A stretch of 12,205 nucleotides of DNA from NCBI GenBank assembly GCA_026770575.1, contig MU658071.1:2044-14248 (forward strand), in the 5' to 3' direction. The translations under genes were made by a program, and so were the position numbers. Position 1 is the stretch's first letter. Each line of letters opens with the position of its first letter. Below are positions 1 to 8,235 of this stretch, piece by piece. A model generated the notes under the pieces. The model had not been told where the DNA came from. It was given only the letters and a program-made list of their open reading frames with translations, and did not search any database. This DNA comes from Pelagophyceae sp. CCMP2097 (lineage: Eukaryota > Sar > Pelagophyceae).

Positions 1-2162
1 CATATCAGATTTATATTCGAACCATAGGCTAATTTGTTGCCATCATATTCTGTTAAAACCATTCGATTGTTGCTGTCCTTAGTTACGACCCATCGACCAA
101 CACCAACCGTTTCTAATTTTTTCTTTTTAGAAATTGTTAAATTTGGTACATTATCTAACGTACCAGTAAAAATATTAAAAAAATCTGTATCGAAAAATAA
201 ATTGAATGCGCCAATGGTGGAGGTATCTTTACGAAATTCAATTCCATCCTTGTATACTTTTATTGATGATTTTGAAACCGTATTTAAAACATCACCAATC
301 ATTTTGAATGAATTTGAATCTCGTAAAAAATAATTACGTACCGTATTTAAAATAGAATATTTTCCTTCAATTCCTGAAATTTCTTCAATGATTTTATCAC
401 GTGTTTGTGATCTATTGTAAAATGTGACTGGGTTTAATTCTATCTGAGTCAGATTCGATAACGAACTGTTAAATGAAAAATCCGAGGAAAATCTCATTGA
501 AAACGAGGTGAAACCTGCGGTATTTTTAAAAGAAATCCCGTCAATCAAATTTTGAACTTCTGTTAAAGCATTAACGCTAAGTGTAGCGCTGTCTATATCA
601 TATCTAATTCCGGAATTTTGCGAAGAAACTGCTCTTTCGAATTCAGTGCGAATAAATGTCGTGTTATCTAAACTCTCGCCGGGCGGACCACTTTCGCCTA
701 CCGATCCTCGCTCGCCTATTGGTCCTCGCTCGCCTATTGGTCCTCTCTCGCCTACAATAGAATCACCGGGTGGTCCGCGTTCTCCTATAATACTATCACC
801 AGCAATTCCTTGAATCCCTTGCTCGCCGCGCTGTGGAATAATTACCTCCCCTCCAATCGGATCGAATAATCCCGTCTCTATGTAGTCTTGGAAAAGATTA
901 GAAATAAGTTGCATATCATCGAGAGATAAAGTATCCCCAAAAATTAATAATTTTGAAAACTCGAAATCACTCGATTCATTGTGGTTGTTTATACATAAAT
1001 TCGTACTGTTTATAATCCCTATCAGTCCAGTACCTCGAGGTATATTGTTCGAAATAACAAAATCAGGAGGTTCGATGTTGGCTGAATTAGTTGCCGCCAT
1101 ATTCGAAAATACGAAAACATCTCCGTCTGTGTCTGATGATGTCGCCCGTCGTCCATTAAAAAAAGCAATCCCTTTTGTATTATTAAAATGTCCTACAATG
1201 ACTTGATTAGTATTAACTGATGTTATAATGCGACGCCGTTTTAATGAATCCGTTGAAGTATATCGTGAAATACAGAAGATAAAACAACGCGGTGGTAAAA
1301 CAACAGGGAAATTTATAATATCGGCTTGTAATCCTTGAATAACATCAACAACTCCGCTGATTAATCCAGGACTGTTTTTTTTGCTTAATGTTGTCTCAGA
1401 TAACGTTGCATTGTTCGATAAATTACCAGTTTTATCAATTAAAAAATTATCGCCTGTTTTATAGGTATCAGCGGAATAATACGCAAGAGCTTTTAAGCGT
1501 ACGAGTTTTTGGAACTTTGTCTCATATGGAAGCACACTGAGTTTATCATTAGAAATAAATAACGTATCATCTACATTTAGACTAATTGAATTTGTGTTAA
1601 TTATAAAAGGACTCAATGAAGAAATTCGATTTTTCTCTACATTGATTTTATCGTTCAATAATAATCTGTTCAATTGTTCGATTTCTTCGGTATTTGAAAT
1701 ATGTCTTTGAATCGAGTCGTATTGTTCTATTTTGTTTAAAAAAATAGGTGTAAATCGAACATCATTTAAAAAACTGCCTTTCGAAGTATAGGCGAAAAAA
1801 TACCATTTTTTTAAATTTTTAAACGAACCACTTCTCAGTAAATTATTATTCAATGTTAAAATAAATTTCCCCTCTAAGAAAATTAACTTATAAAGTTGAT
1901 TTGAGCCGCTTGTGTTATATGCAAGTTTAATGTGAGTGTTGTTATTATCTAAACGATTCTCATTCGGATAATAAAAGTGTGTCCTTGTAATTAATATAAT
2001 TTCATGTTTCGAATTTAAAATATTTTCTTGTATCGATAACGACTTATTTTGAATAAAAATGTCTGGTGTAGTTGTTGAAAACCCAAACGCATAATTAAAA
2101 TCATTTTTGGACTGTGCTTGAAACTTAAGATTGAGTGGGAGCGCATCAGCCGACCACATCAT
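1..2162 (-). CDS. Fibre / receptor-binding protein with lectin-like and collagen-like domains (C-terminus outside window)
   Basis: The reverse strand is open from tandem ATG codons at 2162 and 2159 to base 1 with no stop, so about 720 residues are visible and the end is missing. Order seen: an N-terminal beta-rich region (residues about 1-140); a helical/linker region; a LamG/concanavalin-like section (about 280-425) with an aromatic- and Cys-containing FCISRY strand, a VGHFNN turn and a C-terminal LLIFGDTLS strand followed by an amphipathic helix; a collagen-like Gly-X-Y tract (about 446-497); and a Ser/Thr/Asn-rich beta-type tail. This architecture is known from trimeric fibres of large eukaryotic viruses and phages; host attachment is inferred. 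Unlike its neighbours it carries no frameshift or stop over 2.16 kb. It lies 24 bp after, and in the same frame as, the segment ending at 2187, which may be its true N-terminus. Confidence 0.75.
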   Translation of the reverse strand, partial: MMWSADALPLNLKFQAQSKNDFNYAFGFSTTTPDIFIQNKSLSIQENILNSKHEIILITRTHFYYPNENRLDNNNTHIKLAYNTSGSNQLYKLIFLEGKFILTLNNNLLRSGSFKNLKKWYFFAYTSKGSFLNDVRFTPIFLNKIEQYDSIQRHISNTEEIEQLNRLLLNDKINVEKNRISSLSPFIINTNSISLNVDDTLFISNDKLSVLPYETKFQKLVRLKALAYYSADTYKTGDNFLIDKTGNLSNNATLSETTLSKKNSPGLISGVVDVIQGLQADIINFPVVLPPRCFIFCISRYTSTDSLKRRRIITSVNTNQVIVGHFNNTKGIAFFNGRRATSSDTDGDVFVFSNMAATNSANIEPPDFVISNNIPRGTGLIGIINSTNLCINNHNESSDFEFSKLLIFGDTLSLDDMQLISNLFQDYIETGLFDPIGGEVIIPQRGEQGIQGIAGDSIIGERGPPGDSIVGERGPIGERGPIGERGSVGESGPPGESLDNTTFIRTEFERAVSSQNSGIRYDIDSATLSVNALTEVQNLIDGISFKNTAGFTSFSMRFSSDFSFNSSLSNLTQIELNPVTFYNRSQTRDKIIEEISGIEGKYSILNTVRNYFLRDSNSFKMIGDVLNTVSKSSIKVYKDGIEFRKDTSTIGAFNLFFDTDFFNIFTGTLDNVPNLTISKKKKLETVGVGRWVVTKDSNNRMVLTEYDGNKLAYGSNINLI
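672..827 (-). repeat. Collagen-like Gly-X-Y tract with 18-bp tandem repeat
   Basis: Within the fibre gene, 52 codons read as Gly-X-Y triplets (GER, GPI, GPP, GES, GDS), twice interrupted by two-residue Ile-Ile or Ile-Val breaks. At the DNA level an 18-bp unit is perfectly duplicated at 706-723 and 724-741, with a degenerate third copy from 742. The tract is visibly richer in G and C than the surrounding gene because of Gly, Pro and Arg codons. Collagen-like tracts form trimeric stalks in viral and phage fibres. Copy number could vary by slippage. Confidence 0.9.
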
Positions 2163-2186
2163 GTTTTCGAATGTCGCAATGGTTGG

Positions 2187-2651
2187 TTATGTGTGATTCG
2201 GTTTTAAATCATCTGTAAGTAGTTCATAATCGGGTGTAAGGGTATAATTAATATTTCCGGAAGAGTCCCCAAAGCGTAAAGACGAAGTATTAAATACGAT
2301 CTCCGGGTATGAAATGTCAGGAATTCTTGAAAATAAAAAATTCTCAGCATCAATCGCGCGTGTTCGTTCATTATTTATCGGTTCAGATACTGTATTTATT
2401 TGGGGTGTATAATTTATTTGTGTTGCACTGATTTTGCTATCGACAATGTTTATATTATCACCTTGAATTAATTTAGACTGTTTTTCGTTTATATTATTAT
2501 TTAAATCTTCAAAGTTTTTATTATAATCTGGAAAATCTGGAATTATTGTATTTATCGTATTTCCGACAATCGTAATATTATCACCCGCTATAAGTCTGGA
2601 TATAGAATTTTCAGAATCTAATACAGATCGCATAGAATATTTTGAAGACAT
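2187..2651 (-). CDS. Fibre N-terminal segment / small beta-repeat structural protein
   Basis: A 154-residue protein starting at ATG 2651 and ending with TAA at 2187-2189. It has two similar beta-hairpin-like units, LIAGDNITIVGNTI (from residue 20) and LIQGDNINIVDSKI (from residue 61), then an NNERTRAIDAENFL segment. Both patterns are familiar from trimeric viral and phage fibre proteins. The stop is followed after 24 bp by the ATG pair of the large fibre gene in the same frame, and the eight codons between are also open. This is therefore either a separate small structural gene or, more likely, the N-terminal part of one fibre protein split by a single TAA. It starts 66 bp after the capsid gene stop, on the same strand, consistent with a late structural cluster. 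Confidence 0.65.
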   Translation of the reverse strand: MSSKYSMRSVLDSENSISRLIAGDNITIVGNTINTIIPDFPDYNKNFEDLNNNINEKQSKLIQGDNINIVDSKISATQINYTPQINTVSEPINNERTRAIDAENFLFSRIPDISYPEIVFNTSSLRFGDSSGNINYTLTPDYELLTDDLKPNHT

Positions 2652-2717
2652 ATTAATTATGTTATTTTATTTTTCATATTTTATTTTGTGATTTTCTAAA
2701 AAGTTATAAAAATGGTT

Positions 2718-4077
2718 TTACATGATGACAGTCCATAAAGCCGAAGAATTCATGTCAAGCATACACACTTGTTTATACGCAGAAAAAATGTGCAAATTTT
2801 GTGGTGCGATCGCTTCAGAACCGAAAGACAACACCACCGATGTTGACGTACCGAGTGTGTTCCGTCCGCTACAAATTTCATCTTCCTTCATCTTATAAGA
2901 ACAAAGATTCATATCCATCTCGAACGATCCAACAGTTTTTTTATTAAAACTTTGTAACCCAAATTTTGAAAAACCCAATTCTAAACCACCATCATAAACA
3001 ACAGCACCGGCACGTGATAAAGCAATCTGTTGCATCATAGCAGTTTCAGCAGGAGATGCGTTCACTTCACGAAGGCATTCGACCAGATTTCCGCCGATAA
3101 GCACACCATATTTATTGATAAAATTTTTGATAAAATGAGAATTTACATCATTATGTAAGGGTGTGGCTGGAACTGTCCCAGTACTATCACTTTTCGGGGT
3201 TATGATCATTGTTACAGAATTCAATGAGCGAACCGCAACACCGAGATTAATACTATGGGATGATCTTGGATTACCAGGGAGAGTGTAAGCATTATAAATG
3301 TACGATTCAGTCTCGATATAATAAATTCCGCCATGTAAACGCATCAATTCCTCAGTGACCTCTGGTAATGTTTGACAAACAGATAGAACTATTTCGACTT
3401 CGGATATTTCAAATGAACTGTTAACCATGCTTAGGTTTGGTGTATTAAATAAACCGCTGTTCCCAATGTTTGATAAAAGGTATGACATTTCCAGATCAGA
3501 GGAACTAAACAATGGAAACATTTTATCAGTACCGAAACATGAGGCGTGCTTTGATAGTGAATCGCAGAAAATGAACGAGTCAGTATTTAAAAGACCCATG
3601 CCACGTTGTCCAACTGCTGAAACAGCACCATTTTCACCAGGTACATTGACAGATGCGCCTATATCACTCGGACCTGCGCCGTAAATAGACCCGCTGCCGG
3701 TTGAACTCGAATAAGTTCGATTTTTTTTTCTCTTCGGAATTGCGTTTTACAGCATAACCCCTTTTAGAGGATAGCGTACTACCGGATTGCGTTAATTCGA
3801 TTGATTCAAACATAGTCATAACACCTCCACTTGAAACGATGTATTCATGTCCAGAGACATTCGTCAGTTTAAATTTTAAAAAAGAATTTTTACCATCCAG
3901 CCATTGATTGGTTTGCATACCTGGAATTCTGAATTTTATAACCTGACCAGGGAAATATTTTGTTGATGCGTTACTTGGTTGTACACGTGTGATAAATGAG
4001 GTAGCACTTGGGGCTTCCGGGGTTAACATACCAACGAATCGGTCACTCATACTTGATTTTGATTTTGAATGCTCCAT
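2718..4077 (-). CDS. MCP: Major capsid protein, double-jelly-roll type, interrupted by one frameshift
   Basis: The coding region runs from ATG 4077 to TAA 2718-2720, about 453 codons, in two frames. The first part (to about 3730) has an N-terminal region with a YFPGQVIKFRIPG strand, a WLDGKNSFLKFKL strand and a MFESIELTQSG strand, resembling the first jelly roll of polinton-like virus capsid proteins. After a run of nine T at 3721-3729 (A on the coding strand) the sensible frame changes. The second part has a Gly/Ser loop, a long strand-rich body and a C-terminal end near LWTVIM. The original frame would stop at 3664. The length and the neighbouring penton-like gene fit a hexon-like shell protein. 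A TTG lies upstream at 4086, but the ATG at 4077 after a GTATATT box is the better start. Family assignment rests on pattern and context, not on a search. Confidence 0.65.
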
Positions 4078-4084
4078 AATATAC
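4078..4084 (-). promoter_or_regulatory. GTATATT box directly upstream of the capsid ATG
   Basis: The coding strand reads GTATATT immediately before ATGGA. The same kind of box precedes the starts at 8144 and 8732. A run of 16 A (coding strand) lies just upstream at 4090-4105. It is a candidate late promoter or initiator element, inferred only from recurrence in this window. Confidence 0.25.
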
Positions 4085-4089
4085 AAAAC

Positions 4090-4105
4090 TTTTTTTTTTT
4101 TTTTT
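4090..4105. repeat. T16 homopolymer
   Basis: Sixteen T (A on the coding strand) lie just upstream of the capsid start and overlap the stop of the 52-residue ORF. It may act as a late-gene leader or a nucleosome-free promoter tract, and it is a place where sequence length is unreliable. Confidence 0.7.
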
Positions 4106-4262
4106 AATAAAATTCGAACATTGATTTTTTAGATTCATATACGTCTTCCGATCTTATTTTCTGAATACCTTCACCGTTTTTAATATTTTTAATGTCTTCA
4201 ACGCTTTTCTTATTTTTAATGTCTTTATTGGTCTGATAATTAGAATTTATAATTTTTTTCAT
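4104..4262 (-). CDS. Hypothetical 52-residue Lys-rich protein
   Basis: A short open frame from ATG 4262 to TAA 4104-4106 lies between the penton-like and capsid genes on the same strand. It is rich in Lys, Asn, Ile and Glu and contains an imperfect internal repeat (KDIKNKK and EDIKNIKN), visible in DNA as two copies of GACATTAAAAATA. No domain is recognised. Position suggests a small virion or late protein; AT-rich sequence could give such a frame by chance. It could also be a remnant. Confidence 0.35.
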   Translation of the reverse strand: MKKIINSNYQTNKDIKNKKSVEDIKNIKNGEGIQKIRSEDVYESKKSMFEFY

Positions 4263-4335
4263 ATTATTTATGTTAATATTATTATTATTTTTTAATCATG
4301 TTATGAGAGACCTATATATGCTGATTGATAAATAT

Positions 4336-5177
4336 TCAAAATGGTGCTACCATAGTTGTGCCTCTAAAATTAACGTTTTTATTCACATCCGGAACACTTG
4401 CCATACATTCAATATATTGACATTTTAGTATAGCAGACTCCATAAACGATTTATTTTCAAGTTCAAAATCAATGAGCAAGTTGCGTGAAACGAATCACAT
4501 AAAAATAGAGTACCATCGTCGAGGTGTAATGTGATAGTAAACGAGGAAATATTACGAGTTGACATTTTAGATCTTACAGAATCTCCAACTCTCGAATAAA
4601 TGATATAACTTCCGAAAGAATTTACGACGGGGATTTTGCAGATAGGGTTTGAAATTGTTCTATTAGATGTTGATCTTTCGTTATTTTGGTTTACTTCTCT
4701 CACGCTAAAATGGATGTTGTGAGAATTTTGAAGAATGTCGGAGGGTCTTGATGAAGAAACCGAATTATTATGTTTTCCGTGTGCAATATTAACAAGATCT
4801 AAAACCGTATTAGAAAATAAATTAAATTCTTCTCCGCTATTATGTTTAATAGTATATAACAAACTTCTCGAATCAAATATCATTTTAAAATAACTTGAAT
4901 TTTCGGAAAATCCTTCGTTGATTTTAGCGAGTATATCCAGAGACGAATAATTCCCTCTATGTACAAAAAACTCTTTTTCACTGCTTCCTTCTTTAAATTT
5001 AAACTGGAAATCATTTGATATATTTTAAATACTATTTAAACATGAAAAATCTTGTAAAGAAATTTTCGCAACATATCCTGTGGGTAATTCAATGTGCTGC
5101 TGAATATTAAAAGAAACGGATTTATTCGAATCTTCTTCACCGTTATTAGAATTTAAATAAATAAAAATTGAATCCAT
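4336..5177 (-). CDS. Probable penton (vertex) protein, interrupted by a stop and a frameshift
   Basis: Coding sequence runs from ATG 5177 to TGA 4336-4338, about 280 codons. The N-terminus has the pattern IFIYLNSNN followed by IELPTGYVAKISLQDFS, resembling the first beta strands of penton proteins from polinton-like viruses and virophages. An in-frame TAA at codon 51 (5025-5027) splits this from the rest. The body is open from there to about 4500, where the sensible frame changes between 4490 and 4515. The last 55 or so residues then read to a TGA preceded by a MVAPF end. The original frame would stop at 4425. Position between the capsid gene and the divergent lipase, and a size near 280 residues, support a single-jelly-roll vertex protein. 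Homology is from recalled pattern only. Confidence 0.5.
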
Positions 5178-5230
5178 TATAATAATAACATATTTTAAAA
5201 TATTTTAAGAAAAATAAAAATATTATAATA
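5178..5230. promoter_or_regulatory. Divergent promoter region between penton-like gene and lipase
   Basis: These 53 bp separate two head-to-head start codons. The sequence is almost pure A/T and close to symmetric: both ATGs are preceded by ATTATAATA-type sequence, and the centre holds an ATATTTTAAAATATTTTAA palindromic core. It must contain the transcription signals for at least the plus-strand lipase, the only gene here read rightward. Confidence 0.5.
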
Positions 5231-5805
5231 ATGGTGAGTGAACTATATAACAAAAATCTACAAGTCACACATGCCTCATATAACAACAAAACTCCGGATG
5301 GTTTTAGTAAGGTTCGCGATATGTCGGATAGACGCTCGAAAGTATATCGTGATAATTTAAAGGGGGATATTTACGTAGGATTTCGAGGAACGCAACCAAC
5401 TAATTTAAATGATTTAAGGAGTGATTTGAATATTTTTAACGGGAAACAATCGAAAGATAACCGGTTTATACAATCTGCTGAAAAAGTAAAAAATATAACA
5501 CAGATATTTCCTGATAGCAAGATATATCTTACAGGACACAGTCTAGGTAGCAAGATATCCCAAGATATAGCCAGATCCCAGAAAGGGATAGCGGGGAGTT
5601 TCAACCTTTCTCCTGGAACGAACCCGCTCATAGAAGGGTTTACAAAAAAATTCGGAAAACATCAAAAACACCACAAAACAATTACGCGACACGATTTGAC
5701 CCCATTGCTTCATCATCGTTATTAATAAAAAGGAAAAATGAAGAAAATAAATATGTTAAGTTGAAGGGTTTCGATCCTCACACGCTAATGAATTATTTTT
5801 TATAA
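5231..5805 (+). CDS. Class 3 (alpha/beta-hydrolase) lipase, frameshifted near the C-terminus
   Basis: The only plus-strand gene. From ATG 5231 it shows an oxyanion-side strand YVGFRGT (residues 48-54) and the nucleophile elbow IYLTGHSLGSKIS with Ser104, both hallmarks of the lipase class 3 / Mbeg1-like family, then a SFNLSPGTNP strand. The frame ends at 5725, but after the TTT at 5695-5697 the next frame continues with an Asp-Pro, a Ser-rich segment and a final His in GFDPHTL, ending at TAA 5803-5805. This tail carries the expected family Asp and His region, so a one-base slip is likely. Lipases of this type are known in polinton-like viruses. By analogy with parvoviral and adintoviral phospholipases, a role in membrane penetration during entry is an inference. 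It converges on the hypothetical gene ending at 5834. Confidence 0.75.
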
Positions 5806-5833
5806 AATACAAAATAATTGGATTCAAACTTTC

Positions 5834-6271
5834 TTAAATTTTTTTAAACTTCATTTGCCCCATATTTATATCTGGCATTTCTGGAAACCTTAAACTTGAT
5901 AATCTCATTTTTATCGAATTTAACACCACAACTTTACTTGACATATTTTGTGCATTTATAACCCCCAAATATTTTGCCATTTTATTTAAAACTTTCCGTG
6001 TTGTTTCTTTTATATTTGTTTTATTCCCTTCTAATTGTAAAGAAAATGAAGGCTGTTCAATACTTTCAACATCTTGATCCAAATCATTAATTTCATTAAT
6101 TTCTTCTTCTTTATCATCATCCATAATTTCAATATCATCATTTTTAAAATTATTATTTACACTTTCGAGAAAAAGTGGCTTATGTGTATGATTTCCGAGT
6201 ATGCCCATCATATTAACTTTAAAATGTTTCATTAAAATCCTGTTCATTGCTTCCTTGTGATTATACTCCAT
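5834..6271 (-). CDS. Hypothetical acidic protein
   Basis: An intact 145-residue frame from ATG 6271 to TAA 5834-5836. It has a basic, Met-rich N-terminus with MKHFKVNMMG, a strongly acidic central stretch (residues about 45-75, rich in Asp, Glu and Asn, probably disordered) and a C-terminal part with a predicted helix (KVLNKMAKYLGV) and a short Pro-containing tail. No family is recognised. It follows the ATPase by 34 bp on the same strand and is convergent with the lipase. Its place in the morphogenesis block suggests a minor virion or scaffold protein, but nothing in the sequence proves this. It is among the few genes here without a visible break. Confidence 0.6.
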   Translation of the reverse strand: MEYNHKEAMNRILMKHFKVNMMGILGNHTHKPLFLESVNNNFKNDDIEIMDDDKEEEINEINDLDQDVESIEQPSFSLQLEGNKTNIKETTRKVLNKMAKYLGVINAQNMSSKVVVLNSIKMRLSSLRFPEMPDINMGQMKFKKI

Positions 6272-6305
6272 ATTTTAACGTTTTTAAAAAAAATTATCAA
6301 GAGTT

Positions 6306-7087
6306 TTATTCATCAGATGATATTTTTATCATATCAAAATTGCAAAAAAAAACAGGGGGTTTATCCAATCGTATTCCAAGAAAATCACCCTTTTTTTTAT
6401 ACAACAAAGGTTGCAATTCCATATATTGTTTAAATGTTATATTAGGTAGATATTCCTCTTGAAATAATTTTAAACGTGTCACGTTATTACATGAGAAATT
6501 TATTATACAACTAACTGATTGACGAGCCGATAAACTCAATTGTGTTTGATCTTGAAGGCATAAAAAAATCGTTAATCTCAAATGACGATGTTTGCATATC
6601 AGATTATTTAATTTGGAAATCATTTTCCCATTGCATTTTAATGAACTCGCCGCATCATCAATATAAACGTATGTGTCCAATAATTCGAGAGAGTCGCGTA
6701 CACAGGATTCCAGAATATAGTCAAGAAAATCCTCATTATATTCGTGGAATATTTGTTCCTCTGGGAGGGACTCATAGGGGTTCACGATAATGGAATGGAG
6801 CGTAGACTCTGGGATGAAGAGAATAATTTTATCAAAAACGTTGGCATATAATCTATTTTTTTTATTTTTAGCAGTTAATACACTGTTTACAAACGTACTT
6901 TTTCCTGAGCAAGGGCTACCCAAGATAATAAAACAAGCACATTTGTTAGGGAATAACTGCGTATCTGGCAGCAAATCTACATTTTGAATTTTTTCATTTT
7001 TTTATTGTAATATTTTAACGAACTGTCTGCGGTTTGTTCCATTATCTCGATTTTCGTATCGTTTTTTTTAAGTACTTCTAATTTCAT
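6306..7087 (-). CDS. A32-like genome packaging ATPase (FtsK/HerA superfamily), frameshifted near the N-terminus
   Basis: The main frame, read from 6974 to TAA 6306-6308, contains Walker A GSPCSGKST (starting about 19 residues in) preceded by a hydrophobic strand, and Walker B YVYIDD about 80 residues later. It also has a LPDTQLFPN segment just before Walker A and a later FLCLQDQTQLS segment in the sensor position. This set is typical of packaging ATPases of polinton-like viruses and other PRD1-adenovirus lineage viruses. The frame has no ATG at its beginning; upstream coding continues in another frame from ATG 7087 (or 7042), joined at a run of seven T at 6997-7003. An in-phase frame further upstream (7106-7180) may be part of the gene. 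Its role is ATP-driven packaging of the genome into the capsid. Confidence 0.85.
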
Positions 7088-7105
7088 TAATATTATGAAC
7101 TTTTT

Positions 7106-7180
7106 TTATTTTTCGGTCTTTTTCGGACTTTTTATATAAAAATCGTCTAAACCATTTTTTTTCTCATTTTTAACATCCAT
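7106..7180 (-). CDS. Short basic ORF in phase with the ATPase N-terminus
   Basis: A 24-codon frame, ATGGAT start at 7180 and TAA at 7106-7108, rich in Lys, Asp and Asn. It immediately follows the stop of the small membrane-protein gene and is in the same frame as the ATPase ATG at 7087, with only the TAA between. It may be the true beginning of the ATPase split by a stop, a separate small peptide, or chance. No domain is recognised. Confidence 0.25.
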   Translation of the reverse strand: MDVKNEKKNGLDDFYIKSPKKTEK

Positions 7181-7348
7181 TTACTCAATTATACTCGAGT
7201 CGGATATGATGCTCTGCTCTATATCGATACAGCCGCATTTTACATGTGTCATCCGACTTGCCACACAACTCCTTAAAGTCTTATGGAAATATTACCCAAC
7301 GCCTGCGATTAATGATAAAATTATTAAAGGATTTTCATTAAAATTCAT
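7181..7348 (-). CDS. Small Cys-rich membrane-protein candidate, with an in-frame TAA
   Basis: Reading from ATG 7348, a short hydrophobic segment PLIILSLIAGVG (residues 7-18) is followed by an in-frame TAA (7292-7294, codon 19). The same frame then gives a Cys-containing region with RSCVASRM and VKCGC motifs and ends at TAA 7181-7183; 56 codons in all. A short membrane segment followed by clustered Cys and basic residues is a layout met in small virus proteins, but the family is not recognised. The Cys residues could bind metal or form disulphides. The gene is too short and too interrupted for certainty. Confidence 0.4.
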
Positions 7349-7371
7349 CTATACAATTTAAATTTTAATTA

Positions 7372-8144
7372 TTATTTTTTTTTCCTCTCTTTTATTCTTT
7401 TATCGTGGTCAGCCATAGCACTGACTTGTGATAAAGAATAAACGTACCGTTGTGAAGACACACCAACTGAACGAGGATAATCAACTCTTTTTAGAATACC
7501 GTTAATATTTTTATATCCAACTGTTTTTTTCAGAACGTGGACACTCGGTATATTTTTCAAATTACTCTTATATCCAACTCTTCTGATTATTCTGAGGAAT
7601 TTTTAAAAAAACCTGTTCCGTCTATCACATTCGGTTTGATTTTATTGAATATACTTTCGTCACAAAATTTTAGGAATCTTTCCATTCATTTTATATTAAC
7701 GTCGAACCACTCAGAAACGTTTCCATTAGAGAATACAATGCGTTTCACGGACGGTTTGAACACATTCAGTATCATCTCATGTAGAACGAACTCGACCTTT
7801 TGCGCTTCCGACGAAATTCCGTTGCCCTTAGTAGGACTTACAGCCTCGTCATATAAATAAAATCTGTGTACGTTGAACGATATTAACGATGTTCGAAATC
7901 CAGTCAATCGATTGAAGCCATTAGGTGTACCGGATATTCTTTTAATTCGGCTATAACCAACTTTAACTAAATTCAAAGATTTACTCATGCGTTCGTCATC
8001 ATTTAAACTGTATGGATTAAATCTCTTAGAAATTATGTATAGATAACTGTCAATATTTTTAAAATTGTTTGTTTTTTGCTTAATTCCCGGAGGGAATCAT
8101 CCATCTTCAAATATCTGCCTTTTATTTACATTATCGAAATCCAT
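7372..8144 (-). pseudogene. Broken hypothetical gene, weak resemblance to DDE-type transposases
   Basis: Coding signal runs from ATG 8144, just after a GTATATATT box, to TAA 7372-7374, about 257 codons. It is broken by TGA at 8097-8099 (codon 16), TGA at 7686-7688 (followed directly by ATG) and a frame change at the T5/A7 tract 7600-7611. The middle has FNVHRFYLYDEA, then KRIVFSNGN about 45 residues later; the part after the frame change has a FLRIIRRVGY helix-like segment and ends in a basic KERKKK tail. Strand spacing recalls the RNase H-like core of some DDE transposases, but the expected second Asp position is Asn and the rest is not diagnostic. VGY recurs four times (counting the one near the N-terminus). 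It could equally be an unrelated virus gene. Confidence 0.35.
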
Positions 8145-8153
8145 AATATATAC
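8145..8153 (-). promoter_or_regulatory. GTATATATT box before the start at 8144
   Basis: The coding strand reads CGTATATATT directly before ATGGAT, nearly the same as the box at the capsid start. It is a candidate promoter or initiator, judged only by recurrence. Confidence 0.25.
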
Positions 8154-8205
8154 GATTTTTAAAAAAAATCCTTCTCAGTTTTTATAATGATCTTCAATAA
8201 AATCC

Positions 8206-8220
8206 TTTTTTTTTTTTTTT
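8206..8220. repeat. T15 homopolymer
   Basis: Fifteen T lie downstream of the Lys-rich gene and upstream of the gene starting at 8144. On the coding strand it is A15, similar in position and length to the tract before the capsid gene. Base count here is uncertain. Confidence 0.7.
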
Positions 8221-8235
8221 ATCAAAGCCAAACTC

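Noticed and set aside
672..827. CRISPR-like or regulatory direct repeat
   Set aside because: The 18-bp units are contiguous with no spacers and encode Gly-X-Y triplets in frame.
34..1206. Plus-strand open frames at 34-333 and 979-1206
   Set aside because: They lie opposite the long open fibre frame on the minus strand, which has coherent domains; the plus frames show no domain.
3427..3684. Plus-strand frame opposite the capsid gene
   Set aside because: Antisense shadow of the capsid coding sequence; no independent start signal or motif.
6247..6987. Several plus-strand frames opposite the ATPase
   Set aside because: The minus strand carries clear Walker A and Walker B motifs; the plus frames have no recognisable content.
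7100..7135. Possible terminator from repeated CGGTCTTTTT / CGGACTTTTT
   Set aside because: No stable hairpin is visible and the stretch reads as Lys/Pro/Thr codons of the short frame at 7106-7180.
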